Assembly (NCBI RefSeq): GCF_029624655.1
Contig: NZ_JARRSA010000014.1
Coordinates: 33,570 to 97,569, forward strand
DNA length: 64,000 nt
Direction of reading: 5' to 3'
Origin: Roseicyclus salinarum
GTDB taxonomy: Bacteria; Pseudomonadota; Alphaproteobacteria; Rhodobacterales; Rhodobacteraceae
Each line of letters starts with the position of its first letter. Position 1 is the first letter of the stretch. Position numbers and translations under genes: made by a program. Under the pieces are notes generated by a model. That model had not been told where the DNA came from. It made no database searches and saw only the letters and a program-made list of their open reading frames with translations. Positions 1 to 9,148 of this stretch are shown here, one piece after another.

Positions 1-555
1 CATGCGGTTCAGCTCCACCAGAAGCTGCAGAAGCCTCAGCGACATGTCCCAGTCCACGTTGCCCGTGGGCTCGTCGGCGAGGATCACGTCGGGGTCCATG
101 ATCACCGCGCGGGCGAGGGCGGCCCGCTGCCGCTCGCCCCCCGACAGCTCGGGCGGCAGCGCGCGCGACCGCGCCGACAGGCCCACCCAAGACACGAGTT
201 CCTCGATGTCGTTGCGGTGCGCGGGCGTCGCGCGGCCCGTCACGGTAAGCGGAAGCGCGATGTTCTCGTCGGTCGGCAGGTGGTCGAGGAACTGGCAATC
301 CTGGTGCACCACGCCGATCCGCGCCCTGAGGTCGGCGACGCTGTCGCGGGTGATCGCGCCCGCGTCATGGCCGAGAAGCGTGACCTGTCCTGCCGTGGGC
401 AGAAGCTCGGCGTAGCAGAGCTTGAGGAAAGTGGTCTTTCCGGCGCCGGACGGTCCGGTCAGGAAGTGGAACGACCCCGGCGCAAGCTCCAGTGTCAGGC
501 CCGAAAGAAGCGGCCCGGACCCGTATCCATACGCGGCGTCCTGCATCGAGATCAC
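1..555 (-). CDS. ftsE: Cell division ATP-binding protein FtsE (3' part beyond left edge)
   Basis: ABC-type ATPase that with the membrane protein FtsX forms the divisome complex controlling septal peptidoglycan hydrolases; it acts at the inner face of the cytoplasmic membrane. The 185 residues visible carry Walker A GPSGAGKT (about residues 34-41), the Q-loop region VVHQDCQFLD (82-91), signature LSGGERQR (137-144) and Walker B ILADEP (158-163). FHFLTGPSGAGKT and HQDCQFLDH are typical of FtsE rather than of transport ATPases. I chose the GTG at 555 (VISMQD), because relatives begin with a short hydrophobic strand before the aromatic Y-G-Y-G region; an ATG three codons later is possible. The last ~40 residues, and probably ftsX, lie outside. 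Divergent from the zinc-ribbon gene. Confidence 0.93.
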   Translation of the reverse strand, partial: MISMQDAAYGYGSGPLLSGLTLELAPGSFHFLTGPSGAGKTTFLKLCYAELLPTAGQVTLLGHDAGAITRDSVADLRARIGVVHQDCQFLDHLPTDENIALPLTVTGRATPAHRNDIEELVSWVGLSARSRALPPELSGGERQRAALARAVIMDPDVILADEPTGNVDWDMSLRLLQLLVELNRM

Positions 556-701
556 GTCTGCGGCCCCTCGCTCGCTGGCCCTTTACGGCGCGTTTCGCCG
601 TGGGAAGCGTCTTGCACCTTATGGCGCACGGTTGCAATCGCGCCTCGGTCCCGCGCGCAGATCGGCGGAACGAATCGCGACTCTTGGAATAAAATCACCC
701 T

Positions 702-728
702 GTTGATACAAGCGTTGTCAGGATCAAC
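702..728. promoter_or_regulatory. Inverted repeat in the ftsE / zinc-ribbon divergent gap
   Basis: The 218-bp gap between the divergent ftsE and zinc-ribbon starts holds an AT-richer core. Arms GTTGAT (702-707) and ATCAAC (723-728) are separated by 15 bases, and a smaller ACAA-gcg-TTGT repeat lies inside. It is a plausible operator or promoter region for either gene. The spacing does not fit an FNR box (TTGAT-N4-ATCAA). No regulator can be named. Confidence 0.3.
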
Positions 729-773
729 CACCGGCTTGGCCCGGCGCGTATGCGCTGGGGGACAGGGATATTC

Positions 774-1751
774 ATGCGGCTGACATGCCCCAATTGCGGC
801 GCACGTTACGAAGTGGACGACGCGATGATCCCTCCCGAGGGCCGAGACGTCCAGTGTTCGGACTGTTCGACAACGTGGTTCCAGCCCGGCCGCATGGCCG
901 AAGCCGGCATGCCGTCGGAGGCGGCCGACGAGGCCTCCGCGCCACAGGGGACCGAGGACATGCCGCAGGACGACGGCCTGCGCGGCGGTGCGGAAGCGGA
1001 CGAGGACGTCGGCGAGACGGCCACCCCGTGGCAGCCGGAGCCTGAACCCGAGCCTGAACCCGAACCTGAGCTCGAGCCCGAGGGGCCGCCAGCGGCGCCG
1101 ATCCCGCCCGACACGGAGACCGCGACGCGGGTCGTGCCCTCGAACGACGCCGCCGACCACGAGGAGGCCGAAGAGGCGCCCGAAGAGGCCCCGACAGGAC
1201 GGCGGCCCATCGACCCTGCGGTCCGCGACATCCTGCGGGAGGAGGCGGCGCGCGAGGCTCGTCTGCGCGAGGCCGAGGCCGCGCCGGTCGAGACCCAGTC
1301 CGAGATGCCGCTTCACGAGGAACCGCAGGAAACCAGCCGGGCCCGCCGCCGCGCGGAACTTGCCAATGCGCAGGACGCCTTCGCGATCGGGGCGGCCAAT
1401 GCCGCGCAGGCCAATGCCTCGCGCCGGGACCTCCTGCCAGACATCGAAGAGATAAACTCGACGCTGCGCGCCTCGGACACGCAGCAGATGCGCGACGAAG
1501 ACCACGAAGACGAGGCGCCCACCGAGGCGACGCGCAAGCGTCGCGGCTTCCGCATCGGGTTCCTCGTGACGCTCGCCGTCGCCGCCGGGCTGTTCTACGC
1601 CTACCTGAACGCGGGGCCGCTGGCCGAGCAGGTTCCCGCGGTGGCGCCGGCCCTCGAGGCGTTTACCGAACAGGTGGACCGGGCGCGGTTCTGGCTGGAC
1701 GATCTGGCCCGCGAGATCGTCGCCGCCGGGGAGACGAGCGCGGAAGACTAG
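774..1751 (+). CDS. Zinc-ribbon (MJ0042-type) single-pass membrane protein
   Basis: 325 residues. The N-terminus begins MRLTCPNCGARY and continues CSDCSTTW about 20 residues later, i.e. two CxxC pairs forming the MJ0042/zinc_ribbon_5 finger common at the start of alphaproteobacterial membrane proteins. A long acidic, Glu/Pro-rich linker follows, including an EPEP run (about residues 89-102, encoded by a 12-bp direct repeat at 1038-1082). One membrane helix (about 262-280, GFLVTLAVAAGLFYAYL) lies near the C-terminus. The start at 774 puts the finger at residue 5 and is preceded by GGGGGACAGGG. The function is not known; a regulatory or cell-envelope role is only inferred from the finger-linker-TM layout and from the neighbouring ftsE. 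Confidence 0.85.
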   Translation: MRLTCPNCGARYEVDDAMIPPEGRDVQCSDCSTTWFQPGRMAEAGMPSEAADEASAPQGTEDMPQDDGLRGGAEADEDVGETATPWQPEPEPEPEPEPELEPEGPPAAPIPPDTETATRVVPSNDAADHEEAEEAPEEAPTGRRPIDPAVRDILREEAAREARLREAEAAPVETQSEMPLHEEPQETSRARRRAELANAQDAFAIGAANAAQANASRRDLLPDIEEINSTLRASDTQQMRDEDHEDEAPTEATRKRRGFRIGFLVTLAVAAGLFYAYLNAGPLAEQVPAVAPALEAFTEQVDRARFWLDDLAREIVAAGETSAED

Positions 1752-1794
1752 AGCGCGGAAGGCCCGGCCGCGTGACGCCGGGGCCCACCCGCCT

Positions 1795-4398
1795 TCAGAA
1801 CTGGTCGAGAAGACGGCGCAGGTACTCCAGCTCGACGTCGGGGCGGTCCTGTTCGGCAGAGCGGCGGCGCAATTCGTCGAGCAGCTCGCGTGCCCTGCGG
1901 AAGGCCTCTTCACGCGCCTCGATGTCCTCGTCCGATCCGAAGGAGCCCGCGTTGCCGGCCTGCCGGCCCAGCGGGTCCTGAAGCGGCCGGTCGGTGGGCA
2001 TCTCGCCCTCGGCCTGACCCTGACCGGGCTCGCGGCCCTCTTCGCGCGCCAGCGCGCGCCCAAGCGACGTCATGCCCTCGCGCATCGCCTCCATCGCGTC
2101 CGACTGCAGGTCCAGCGCGCCGGCGATGTCGCCGTTCTCGAGCGCGTCGGCGGCCTCGTCCATGGCGCGCCCGGCCTCGTCGAGCTGGCGCAGAGCCTCG
2201 TCGCCGTCCTCGGTCCCGGCGCCGGGAAGGCGTCGCTGCTGATCCTCGAGCTGACGGCGCAGCGCCTCCTGCCGTTCGGCAAGCGACATCTGACCGTTCT
2301 CGCCACCCTCGCCTTCGCCGAACTCGGTGCCGGGCGGTCCCGGCATCTCGCCCGGCTCCTGGCCCGGATCGCCCTGTCCCGGCTGTTGCGGAGTGTCGCC
2401 GGTCTGGCCCTGACGCTGCCCCGGCTGCCCGGGCTGACCCTGCTGCTGGCGGCTTTGCTGACCACCGAACTGTTCCTGCAGATCCTGGAAACTGTCGTCG
2501 GACAGCTCCTGCTGCTCGCGCAGCGTGTCCTGCAGGCCTTCCATCGCTTCCTGGCCGGGCGTCTGCGGGCCATCGCCGCCCTCGCCTTGCGTGATCTCCA
2601 TGTTTTCCATCATCTGCTGCAGGGCGTTCAGCATCTCCTGCGCCTCGGCCGTGCGGCCCTGCTGCATCAGCTCCTCGATGCGCCGCAGCATCTCGTCGAG
2701 ATCGGCCATCGACATCTCGGTGCGCTCGCCCCGGTCCGGCTGGTCGGTGTCGTCGCCCGGCTCGGCGTTCTGCGCGAGCTGGCGCATGTAGTCGTTCATC
2801 GCCTCGCGCAATTCCTGCATCAGCTCCGAGATCTCCTCGTCGCTCGCGCCCTGGCGCATCGCCTCCGACAGCCGTTCCTGCGCGCGGCGCAGACGCTCCA
2901 GCGCGTCGTCGAGGTCGCCGTCCTCCAGCTCCAGCGCGACGTTCCAGAGGATTTCTGCAACCTGGTCGCGGGTCTCGGTCGAAATCGCGTCGATGCCGGA
3001 CTCAAGCCTGCGGATCGCACTGCGAAGCTGCAGGTAGACACCTTCGTCGAGGTCGCCCTCGGGGATGTGCGTCAGCGCGCGCAGGAGGTCCGCGGTCCTG
3101 CCGGCGTTCCCGCGGCTCCAAAGGATGTCGCGGCGCAGTTCCACGACGGCGTTGGCCATCGGGTCGAAGAAGCGGCGGCCCGGAAGGCGCGGTATGTCGT
3201 AGCTTACGGTGCCGATCTGGCCAGCCTCGTCGGTGACGGTCAGCGTCAGCGAGACAGGCAGGTTGGCGAAGGGATGCGCGGCGAGGTCCTCGACCAGAAC
3301 TTCGGTGAAGTCCTCGCGGCTGCCCCGGAAGGGAAGCGGCAGGTCGAGCACCAGCGCCTCGCGCGGCTCGGGGTCAACGGCAAGGCCGTAGCGGCGGTCG
3401 GCGGCGCCGGGGTCGAGGCGGAAGCTGGCCGTGCCGGACGCAACGCCGTAATCGTCACGGCCGCTGAATGTCATCTGCATCTGTCCCGGGGGCTCGCCTT
3501 CCAGCGTGCCCTCCAGCGCGACCTCGGGCGGCCCGTCGGCAAGGACCGAGATCTCCCAGCTGCGCGTGCCGGACGGGGCGTGCACGGTCAGCGCGCCGGA
3601 CCGCTCCAGCACCAGCGTCCGCGCGGCGCCGCCCGCGTCGCCGGGAGGCGGTTCGCCCAGTCCTGATTCGACGGTGATGTCGGCCGGGTCGCCGTAGAAG
3701 CGCAGGCTGATCCGGCTGCCTTCTGGGGCCTCGAACGCGGCGTCCCTGATGTCGTTGAGGTAAAGCGACGGAAGCCCGGTATAGATCGGCGGCTCCACCC
3801 AGCCCTCCCAGGAGGGACCGGACGCAGAGGCTGCGCCGGGGCCGAACGCGACGGCGTCGCCCACGTCCGTGACCCTGTCCAGCGTGCCGAACAGAAGCGC
3901 CATCGCCAGCGCCGTCGCCGCGACGTAGCGCAACGCGAAGGGGTCGCGGGACGACAGGCGCAGGTCCGGTTCGGGCGCGCGGGCGCGCGCCGCCTGTGCG
4001 GCCATGCGCGCGACGTGCGCTTCCCAGACCGAGCGCGTGGCCGGGTCCGAGCCGCCGACCGCGACGGTATCCAGAAGCGCCGTAATCGGACGTCCGGGCA
4101 TCGTCCGGTCGAGCCGCTCGAGCGCGTCCTGCCTGCCGGGAAGCCGGAAGCGCCTGATACCGCCGAGCAGGCACCACGCGAAGACCGCGAGCGCGAGTGC
4201 GGCGACGGCCCACAGGACCGGCCGGCTCACGGCCTGCGCCAGGCCGAAGGCGAGCGCGGCGAAGAACACGAAGACGACGGACCACGACGGCCAGAAGGCG
4301 CGCGCCGCGCGCTCGGCCACCATGCCGAGGCGTGTGAGGCGCAGGGGCCAGATCAGGCGGTCGAGGGCCGCCTGGTGCGCGGAGCGTTTCTCGGTCAT
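1795..4398 (-). CDS. TIGR02302 / DUF4175 family membrane protein
   Basis: 867-residue protein recognised as the alphaproteobacterial TIGR02302 (DUF4175) family, usually found next to lysA. Two hydrophobic helices near residues 35-80 and a third near 155-175 anchor it. A periplasmic-type region follows, then a helical, strongly charged stretch (about 400-600) and a Gln/Gly/Pro-rich low-complexity section (about 600-700) before a charged helical C-terminus. The biochemical function is unknown; anchoring and length suggest an envelope protein. It lies 37 bp downstream of lysA on the same strand and is probably co-transcribed. The start ATG follows a clear AAGGGAG on the minus strand. Confidence 0.88.
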   Translation of the reverse strand: MTEKRSAHQAALDRLIWPLRLTRLGMVAERAARAFWPSWSVVFVFFAALAFGLAQAVSRPVLWAVAALALAVFAWCLLGGIRRFRLPGRQDALERLDRTMPGRPITALLDTVAVGGSDPATRSVWEAHVARMAAQAARARAPEPDLRLSSRDPFALRYVAATALAMALLFGTLDRVTDVGDAVAFGPGAASASGPSWEGWVEPPIYTGLPSLYLNDIRDAAFEAPEGSRISLRFYGDPADITVESGLGEPPPGDAGGAARTLVLERSGALTVHAPSGTRSWEISVLADGPPEVALEGTLEGEPPGQMQMTFSGRDDYGVASGTASFRLDPGAADRRYGLAVDPEPREALVLDLPLPFRGSREDFTEVLVEDLAAHPFANLPVSLTLTVTDEAGQIGTVSYDIPRLPGRRFFDPMANAVVELRRDILWSRGNAGRTADLLRALTHIPEGDLDEGVYLQLRSAIRRLESGIDAISTETRDQVAEILWNVALELEDGDLDDALERLRRAQERLSEAMRQGASDEEISELMQELREAMNDYMRQLAQNAEPGDDTDQPDRGERTEMSMADLDEMLRRIEELMQQGRTAEAQEMLNALQQMMENMEITQGEGGDGPQTPGQEAMEGLQDTLREQQELSDDSFQDLQEQFGGQQSRQQQGQPGQPGQRQGQTGDTPQQPGQGDPGQEPGEMPGPPGTEFGEGEGGENGQMSLAERQEALRRQLEDQQRRLPGAGTEDGDEALRQLDEAGRAMDEAADALENGDIAGALDLQSDAMEAMREGMTSLGRALAREEGREPGQGQAEGEMPTDRPLQDPLGRQAGNAGSFGSDEDIEAREEAFRRARELLDELRRRSAEQDRPDVELEYLRRLLDQF

Positions 4399-4435
4399 GC
4401 TCCCTTTCGGGGCCGGTGGCCCGGGCGAGATGGGC

Positions 4436-5701
4436 TCATACCCATTCGGGAACAGTATCGCGCTTTATGATCTCGTCAAACGATGGCCGGGCCCGGATGA
4501 CGGCGAATTGATCTTCCTTCACCAGAACCTCGGGGATGAGCGGGCGCGTGTTGTATTCGCCGGCCATGACCGCGCCATAGGCGCCGGCAGACCGGAAGGC
4601 GACGATGTCTCCCTCGGACAGGGGCGGCATCTGGCGCTGCTTCGCGAAGGTGTCGCCCGTCTCGCAGACCGGACCCACGATGTCGTAGGGCGCCTGTTCG
4701 ACGCCCGGCACGGGCTCGACCACCGGGACGATGTCGTGCCAAGCGCCATACATCGCGGGGCGGATCAGGTCGTTCATGGCCGCGTCGAGGATCAGAAAGT
4801 CGCGCCCGTCGCCATTCTTGACGTAGACGACCGACGTCACCAGCAGCCCTGCGTTGCCCGAGATCAGGCGCCCCGGTTCGATCTCGACCTCCACGCCCAG
4901 ATCGCCGACGGTGCGCCGGATCACCTCGCCGTATTCCACCGGCAGGGGGGGCGCGGTGTTCGACCGCTCGTAGGGGATGCCGAGGCCCCCGCCGAGGTCG
5001 AGCCTGCGGATGTCGTGCCCGTCCTCGCGAAGCTGCCGCGTCAGGTCGGCGACCTTGGAATAGGCGATCTCGAAGGGCTCCAGGTCCGTCAGCTGGCTGC
5101 CGATATGCACGTCGATGCCCACGACCTCGATCCCCGGCAGGCTGGCGGCGCGTGCATAGACCTCGCGCGCGCGGGCGATCGGGATGCCGAACTTGTTCTC
5201 GGACTTGCCCGTCGCGATCTTCTCGTGGGTGCGGGCATCGACATCGGGGTTCACGCGCACGGTGATCGGCGCCGTCGCGCCGAGCCCCGTGGCGACTGTC
5301 GACAGGCGCTCGAGCTCGGGCTCGCTTTCGACGTTGAACTGGCGGATGCCGCCCTCAAGCGCCATGCGCATCTCGTCCGCGGTCTTGCCGACGCCCGAAA
5401 AGACGATCCGCTCGCCCGGCACCCCGGCGGCCCTGGCGCGCAGGTATTCCCCCCCGGACACCACGTCCATGCCGGCCCCGAGGGACGCCAGGTGGGCCAG
5501 GACGGCCACGTTCGAGTTCGATTTCACCGCGAAGCAGACAAGATGGTCGAGGCCCGAAAGCGCCTCCTCGAAGAGACGGAAGTGACGGGTCAGGGTCGCG
5601 CAGGAATAGACGTAGAAGGGCGTCCCGACCGCCGCGGCGATCTCGGGGATCGCAACGTCCTCGGCGTGGAGCACGCCGTTCCTGTAAAGAAAGTGGTCCA
5701 T
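4436..5701 (-). CDS. lysA: Diaminopimelate decarboxylase
   Basis: Pyridoxal-phosphate enzyme that decarboxylates meso-diaminopimelate to L-lysine, the last step of lysine synthesis, in the cytoplasm. The 421 residues match the family length. Visible landmarks are FAVKSN with the PLP-binding lysine at residue 60, the DVHIGSQL segment, the glycine-rich LDLGGGLGIPY phosphate-binding loop, and the C-terminal CETGDTF motif with the substrate-binding cysteine. The start at 5701 gives the expected N-terminus MDHFLYRNG. In many alphaproteobacteria lysA follows argH and a small lipoprotein gene; here those two are at 18.9-20.6 kb, so that block is split. TIGR02302 lies immediately downstream, as usual. 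Confidence 0.96.
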   Translation of the reverse strand: MDHFLYRNGVLHAEDVAIPEIAAAVGTPFYVYSCATLTRHFRLFEEALSGLDHLVCFAVKSNSNVAVLAHLASLGAGMDVVSGGEYLRARAAGVPGERIVFSGVGKTADEMRMALEGGIRQFNVESEPELERLSTVATGLGATAPITVRVNPDVDARTHEKIATGKSENKFGIPIARAREVYARAASLPGIEVVGIDVHIGSQLTDLEPFEIAYSKVADLTRQLREDGHDIRRLDLGGGLGIPYERSNTAPPLPVEYGEVIRRTVGDLGVEVEIEPGRLISGNAGLLVTSVVYVKNGDGRDFLILDAAMNDLIRPAMYGAWHDIVPVVEPVPGVEQAPYDIVGPVCETGDTFAKQRQMPPLSEGDIVAFRSAGAYGAVMAGEYNTRPLIPEVLVKEDQFAVIRARPSFDEIIKRDTVPEWV

Positions 5702-5824
5702 AGGCCTTCGGTCCCGCGATTCCCGTCGCGCGCAGGTAGCACCCCAGACCGGCATTTCAAAGAGGCTGGACGGCAGCCCTGCGCCCGCTAGGCTGCGCGA
5801 AACTGAATCTTGCGCGAGGACGAC

Positions 5825-6799
5825 ATGGCGAAAACGGCGATCATCGAGGAACCGGGCGGCCCCGAGAAGTTCCGCATCGTGGACCGCGAGGTCGGCGATC
5901 CGGGTCCCGGTCAGATCCGCATCCGGCACGCGGCCTGCGGGCTGAACTTCATCGACGTCTACCAGAGGATGGGGATGTATCCGCTTGAGATGCCTCACGC
6001 GCTGGGCATGGAGGCGGCGGGCGTGGTCGAGGCGGTGGGCGAGGGCGTCACGCACCTCAAGGCGGGCGACCGCGCCGCCTATGCCGCCGCGCCGCCCGGA
6101 GCCTACACCGAAGCGCGCGTCATGAACGCCGCGCAGGTCTGCCCGCTTCCCGACGCGATCTCCTTCGAGGAGGGCGCGGCGATGATGCTGAAAGGCCTGA
6201 CGACGCAATATCTTTTCCGGCGCACGACACCGATCGCCAAGGGCGACACGGTGCTGTTCCACGCCGCCGCGGGGGGTGTCGGCCTCTTCGCGTGCCAATG
6301 GGCCCGAAGCGAGGGCATCCGCCTGATCGGCACCGCCGGCACGGACGAGAAATGCCAGCTTGCGCTGGAGCATGGCGCAACCGACTGCATCAACTACCGC
6401 ACCGAGGACTGGGCGGCCCGCGTGAAGGAGCTGACGGACGGACGCGGCGTCGACGTCGTGATGGACGCGGTCGGCAAGGACACGTTCGAGGGCTCGCTCG
6501 ATTCGCTCAAGCCGCTCGGCATGATGATCTCGTTCGGCAACGCCTCGGGCGCGGTGCCCCCGTTCAGCGTCGGCATCCTCGGGCAGAAGGGGTCGCTGAA
6601 GATCACGCGCCCGACGCTCTTCACGCACATCGCCGACCACGAGACGTGCCAGGAGATGGCGCGCGACCTGTTCGGCAAGGTGACGGCGGGCGCGGTGAAG
6701 GTCCGCATCGACCAGCGGTTCCCGCTGCAGGACGTGGCCGCCGCGCATCGCGCGCTCGAGGCGCGGAAGACCACGGGCCAGACGATCCTGCTGCCCTGA
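5825..6799 (+). CDS. NADPH:quinone oxidoreductase (zeta-crystallin type)
   Basis: 324-residue member of the zinc-independent medium-chain dehydrogenase/reductase family, which reduces quinones or conjugated carbonyls with NADPH. The N-terminal GroES-like fold contains GLNFIDVYQRMG and the HALGMEAAGVV region; the Rossmann domain has DTVLFHAAAGGVGLFACQWA (NADPH loop AAGGVG). No catalytic-zinc or structural-zinc cysteine cluster is seen, consistent with the QOR branch. The start at 5825 follows GCGAGGAC. Divergent from lysA across 123 bp and convergent with the DUF2834 gene. The physiological substrate cannot be told from sequence. Confidence 0.88.
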   Translation: MAKTAIIEEPGGPEKFRIVDREVGDPGPGQIRIRHAACGLNFIDVYQRMGMYPLEMPHALGMEAAGVVEAVGEGVTHLKAGDRAAYAAAPPGAYTEARVMNAAQVCPLPDAISFEEGAAMMLKGLTTQYLFRRTTPIAKGDTVLFHAAAGGVGLFACQWARSEGIRLIGTAGTDEKCQLALEHGATDCINYRTEDWAARVKELTDGRGVDVVMDAVGKDTFEGSLDSLKPLGMMISFGNASGAVPPFSVGILGQKGSLKITRPTLFTHIADHETCQEMARDLFGKVTAGAVKVRIDQRFPLQDVAAAHRALEARKTTGQTILLP

Positions 6800-6834
6800 G
6801 GCGGAACCGGCCGCGGGGCGGGCGCCGGCCCGCC

Positions 6835-7143
6835 CTACGGCTTGGCCTTGAGATAGAGCGCAAGCGGCAGGCCGCAGCTGACCCCGATCCCGAACGTCGC
6901 CGGGATCACCAGCACGAACCACAGGTTGCCGCGGAAGATCTCCACGACGGCCCAGATCGTGAGCGCCGCCGCGGCGATGGTCAGGTCGTAGACGAGGCCG
7001 CTGGTGGCGTCGTTGACGTACCAGGCGTCGATCATCGCGGCGAGCGACCAGCCGTTTTCCGAGAACCACGCGTAGAAGTAGCTCCACGGCAGGATCGTGC
7101 CGACGATGATGAGCGCGAGGTAGGTCAGGCGTAGCAGGCTCAT
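6835..7143 (-). CDS. DUF2834 family small membrane protein
   Basis: 102 residues with three hydrophobic helices (about 5-25, 50-70 and 75-95). The N-terminus LLRLTYLALIIVGTILPWSYF and the motif IEIFR-like VVEIFRGNLWF are characteristic of DUF2834, a small inner-membrane family of unknown function. It is followed on the other strand by ETF-QO, starting 220 bp away. No operon partner. Confidence 0.8.
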   Translation of the reverse strand: MSLLRLTYLALIIVGTILPWSYFYAWFSENGWSLAAMIDAWYVNDATSGLVYDLTIAAAALTIWAVVEIFRGNLWFVLVIPATFGIGVSCGLPLALYLKAKP

Positions 7144-7321
7144 GGGCTTCCCCTTTCCGAAAACGTCCCTTCGCGGGACCTAGCGCATCCGGCAGCCGTT
7201 CCCAAATGTCCCTTTGACGGGGCGTCTCTGCGACAAGTTGCATCCGCGTCACGATTGACCCGCGCCCCATGCTTCAATACGCAAACGCGAAACTTTGTTG
7301 CGCGTCACGCCATCGCGGCGA

Positions 7322-7343
7322 TCCGCAGGGCTTGTCCTGCGGA
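7322..7343 (+). promoter_or_regulatory. Perfect hairpin just upstream of the ETF-QO ribosome binding site
   Basis: TCCGCAGG (7322-7329) and CCTGCGGA (7336-7343) form an 8-bp perfect stem with a 6-base loop, ending about 8 bases before the strong GGAGGA ribosome binding site of the gene starting at 7364. It could be an operator or a 5'-UTR structure affecting initiation. The remainder of the 220-bp gap shows no other clear element. Confidence 0.35.
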
Positions 7344-7363
7344 GCGAAAGCTGGAGGAACGGC

Positions 7364-9019
7364 ATGTCCGAGATCGAACGCGAAAGCATGGAATACGACG
7401 TGGTCATCGTCGGCGCGGGGCCCGCGGGCCTGTCGGCGGCGATCCGCCTGAAGCAGCTCGACCCCGACCTGAGCGTCGTCGTCCTCGAGAAGGGATCGGA
7501 GGTCGGCGCGCACATCCTGTCGGGCGCCGTGCTGGATCCCGTGGGCCTGGACCTTCTGATCCCCGACTGGAAGCAGAAGGGCGCGCCCATCGACGTTCCG
7601 GTGCGCGAGGATCGCTTCTACGTCCTCGGCGAGGGCGGTGGCGTGCGCATCCCCAACTGGGTGATGCCAGGGCTGATGAACAACCACGGCAACTACATCG
7701 TCTCGATGGGCAACGTCTGCCGCTGGATGGCCGGGCAGGCCGAGGAGCTTGGCGTCGAAGTCTTCCCCGGCATGTCCTGCTCCGAGATCGTCTATGGCGA
7801 GAACGGCGAGGTGAAGGGCGTGGTCGCGGGCGAATTCGGCCTGAACCCCGACGGCACGCCGGGCGACGGCTACGAGCCGGGCATGGAGCTTCACGGCAAG
7901 TATGTCTTCCTCGGCGAGGGCGTGCGCGGTTCGCTGACCAAGGAAGTCATGGCGAAATACGATCTTCAGGCGGGTCGCGACCCGCAGAAGTTCGGCCTCG
8001 GCATGAAGGAGATCTGGGAGATCGACCCCGCGAAGCACAAGCCGGGCAAGGTCGTGCACACCATGGGCTGGCCGCTGGGCAAGAACGCGGGCGGCGGATC
8101 GTTCATCTACCACCTCGACAACAACCAGGTCTATGTCGGCTTCGTGGTGCACCTGAACTACGAGAACCCGTATCTATACCCCTACATGGAATTCCAGCGC
8201 TTCAAGCATCACCCGATGGTGGCGGAGCTTCTGAAGGGTGGAAAGCGCATCGCCTATGGCGCGCGCGCCATCGCCGAGGGCGGGTGGCAGTCGATGCCGA
8301 AGGCCGTGGCGCCCGGCGCCGCGATCCTTGGCTGCGGCGTCGGCCTCGTGAACGTGCCGCGCATCAAGGGCAACCACAACGCGATGCTGTCGGGAATGCA
8401 GGCCGCCGAGGCCGCCCACGCCGCCATCGCCGCGGGACGTTCGGGCGACGAGCTCGTGGCCTACGACGACTACCTCCACAAGGACGGCCCGATCGCGCGC
8501 GACCTCAAGCCCGTGCGCAACGTCAAGCCGCTGTGGTCGAAATACGGGCTCACGGGCGGTGTCGTCCTCGGCGGCATGGACATGTGGACCAACAGCCTTT
8601 TCGGCGCGTCCGTCTTCGGCACCATGAAGCACGGCAAGTCCGACGCGGAAGCGACCGGCAAGGCCAGGAAGTTCAAGCCAATCGACTATCCCAGGCCCGA
8701 CGGCGTCCTTAGCTTCGACCGGCTGACCAATGTCAGCTTCTCGATGACCAACCACGAGGAACACCAGCCGTCGCACCTGAAGCTTCTGGACGACAGCGTG
8801 CCGATCGCGGTCAACCTGCCGGAATACGCCGAGCCCGCGGAACGCTACTGCCCCGCCGGCGTCTACGAGGTGGTGCGCGAAGAGGGCAAGGATCCGCGGT
8901 TCGTGATCAACTTCCAGAACTGCGTCCACTGCAAGACCTGCGACATCAAGGATCCCTCGCAGAACATCAAGTGGACCGTGCCTCAGGGGGGGGATGGGCC
9001 AAACTATCCCAATATGTGA
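7364..9019 (+). CDS. Electron transfer flavoprotein-ubiquinone oxidoreductase (ETF-QO)
   Basis: Membrane-associated iron-sulfur flavoprotein that takes electrons from reduced ETF, fed by acyl-CoA dehydrogenases, and passes them to ubiquinone. The 551 residues match the family. The FAD-binding VVIVGAGPAGLSAAIRL motif is at the N-terminus, the GAHILSGAVL segment follows, and the C-terminal ferredoxin-like [4Fe-4S] site reads CVHCKTCDIKDP with an upstream cysteine in YCPAG. The start at 7364 follows GGAGGAAC. Its partners etfB and etfA are at 53.9-55.5 kb rather than adjacent. The 3' end contains an 8-G homopolymer (8986-8993), still in frame. Confidence 0.97.
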   Translation: MSEIERESMEYDVVIVGAGPAGLSAAIRLKQLDPDLSVVVLEKGSEVGAHILSGAVLDPVGLDLLIPDWKQKGAPIDVPVREDRFYVLGEGGGVRIPNWVMPGLMNNHGNYIVSMGNVCRWMAGQAEELGVEVFPGMSCSEIVYGENGEVKGVVAGEFGLNPDGTPGDGYEPGMELHGKYVFLGEGVRGSLTKEVMAKYDLQAGRDPQKFGLGMKEIWEIDPAKHKPGKVVHTMGWPLGKNAGGGSFIYHLDNNQVYVGFVVHLNYENPYLYPYMEFQRFKHHPMVAELLKGGKRIAYGARAIAEGGWQSMPKAVAPGAAILGCGVGLVNVPRIKGNHNAMLSGMQAAEAAHAAIAAGRSGDELVAYDDYLHKDGPIARDLKPVRNVKPLWSKYGLTGGVVLGGMDMWTNSLFGASVFGTMKHGKSDAEATGKARKFKPIDYPRPDGVLSFDRLTNVSFSMTNHEEHQPSHLKLLDDSVPIAVNLPEYAEPAERYCPAGVYEVVREEGKDPRFVINFQNCVHCKTCDIKDPSQNIKWTVPQGGDGPNYPNM

Positions 9020-9148
9020 CGCTCCGGCGCGCACCTTGCGGCGGACCGCGCGAAAGCGTGACCGGCAAAGTGCGCCGCCGCCGTCTGCCCGCGTTGCCCT
9101 GAGGGTCCTCGCGCCCTAGTGTCCGTCACGAGCGAAGGGGAGGTTCAG

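Noticed and set aside
702..728. A possible FNR box in the ftsE gap
   Set aside because: TTGAT and ATCAA halves are present but 15 bases apart instead of 4.
4436..7270. A 944-codon extension upstream of lysA
   Set aside because: Residues before MDHFLYRNG are antisense to the quinone oxidoreductase and carry no motif; the lysA length fits the family from 5701.
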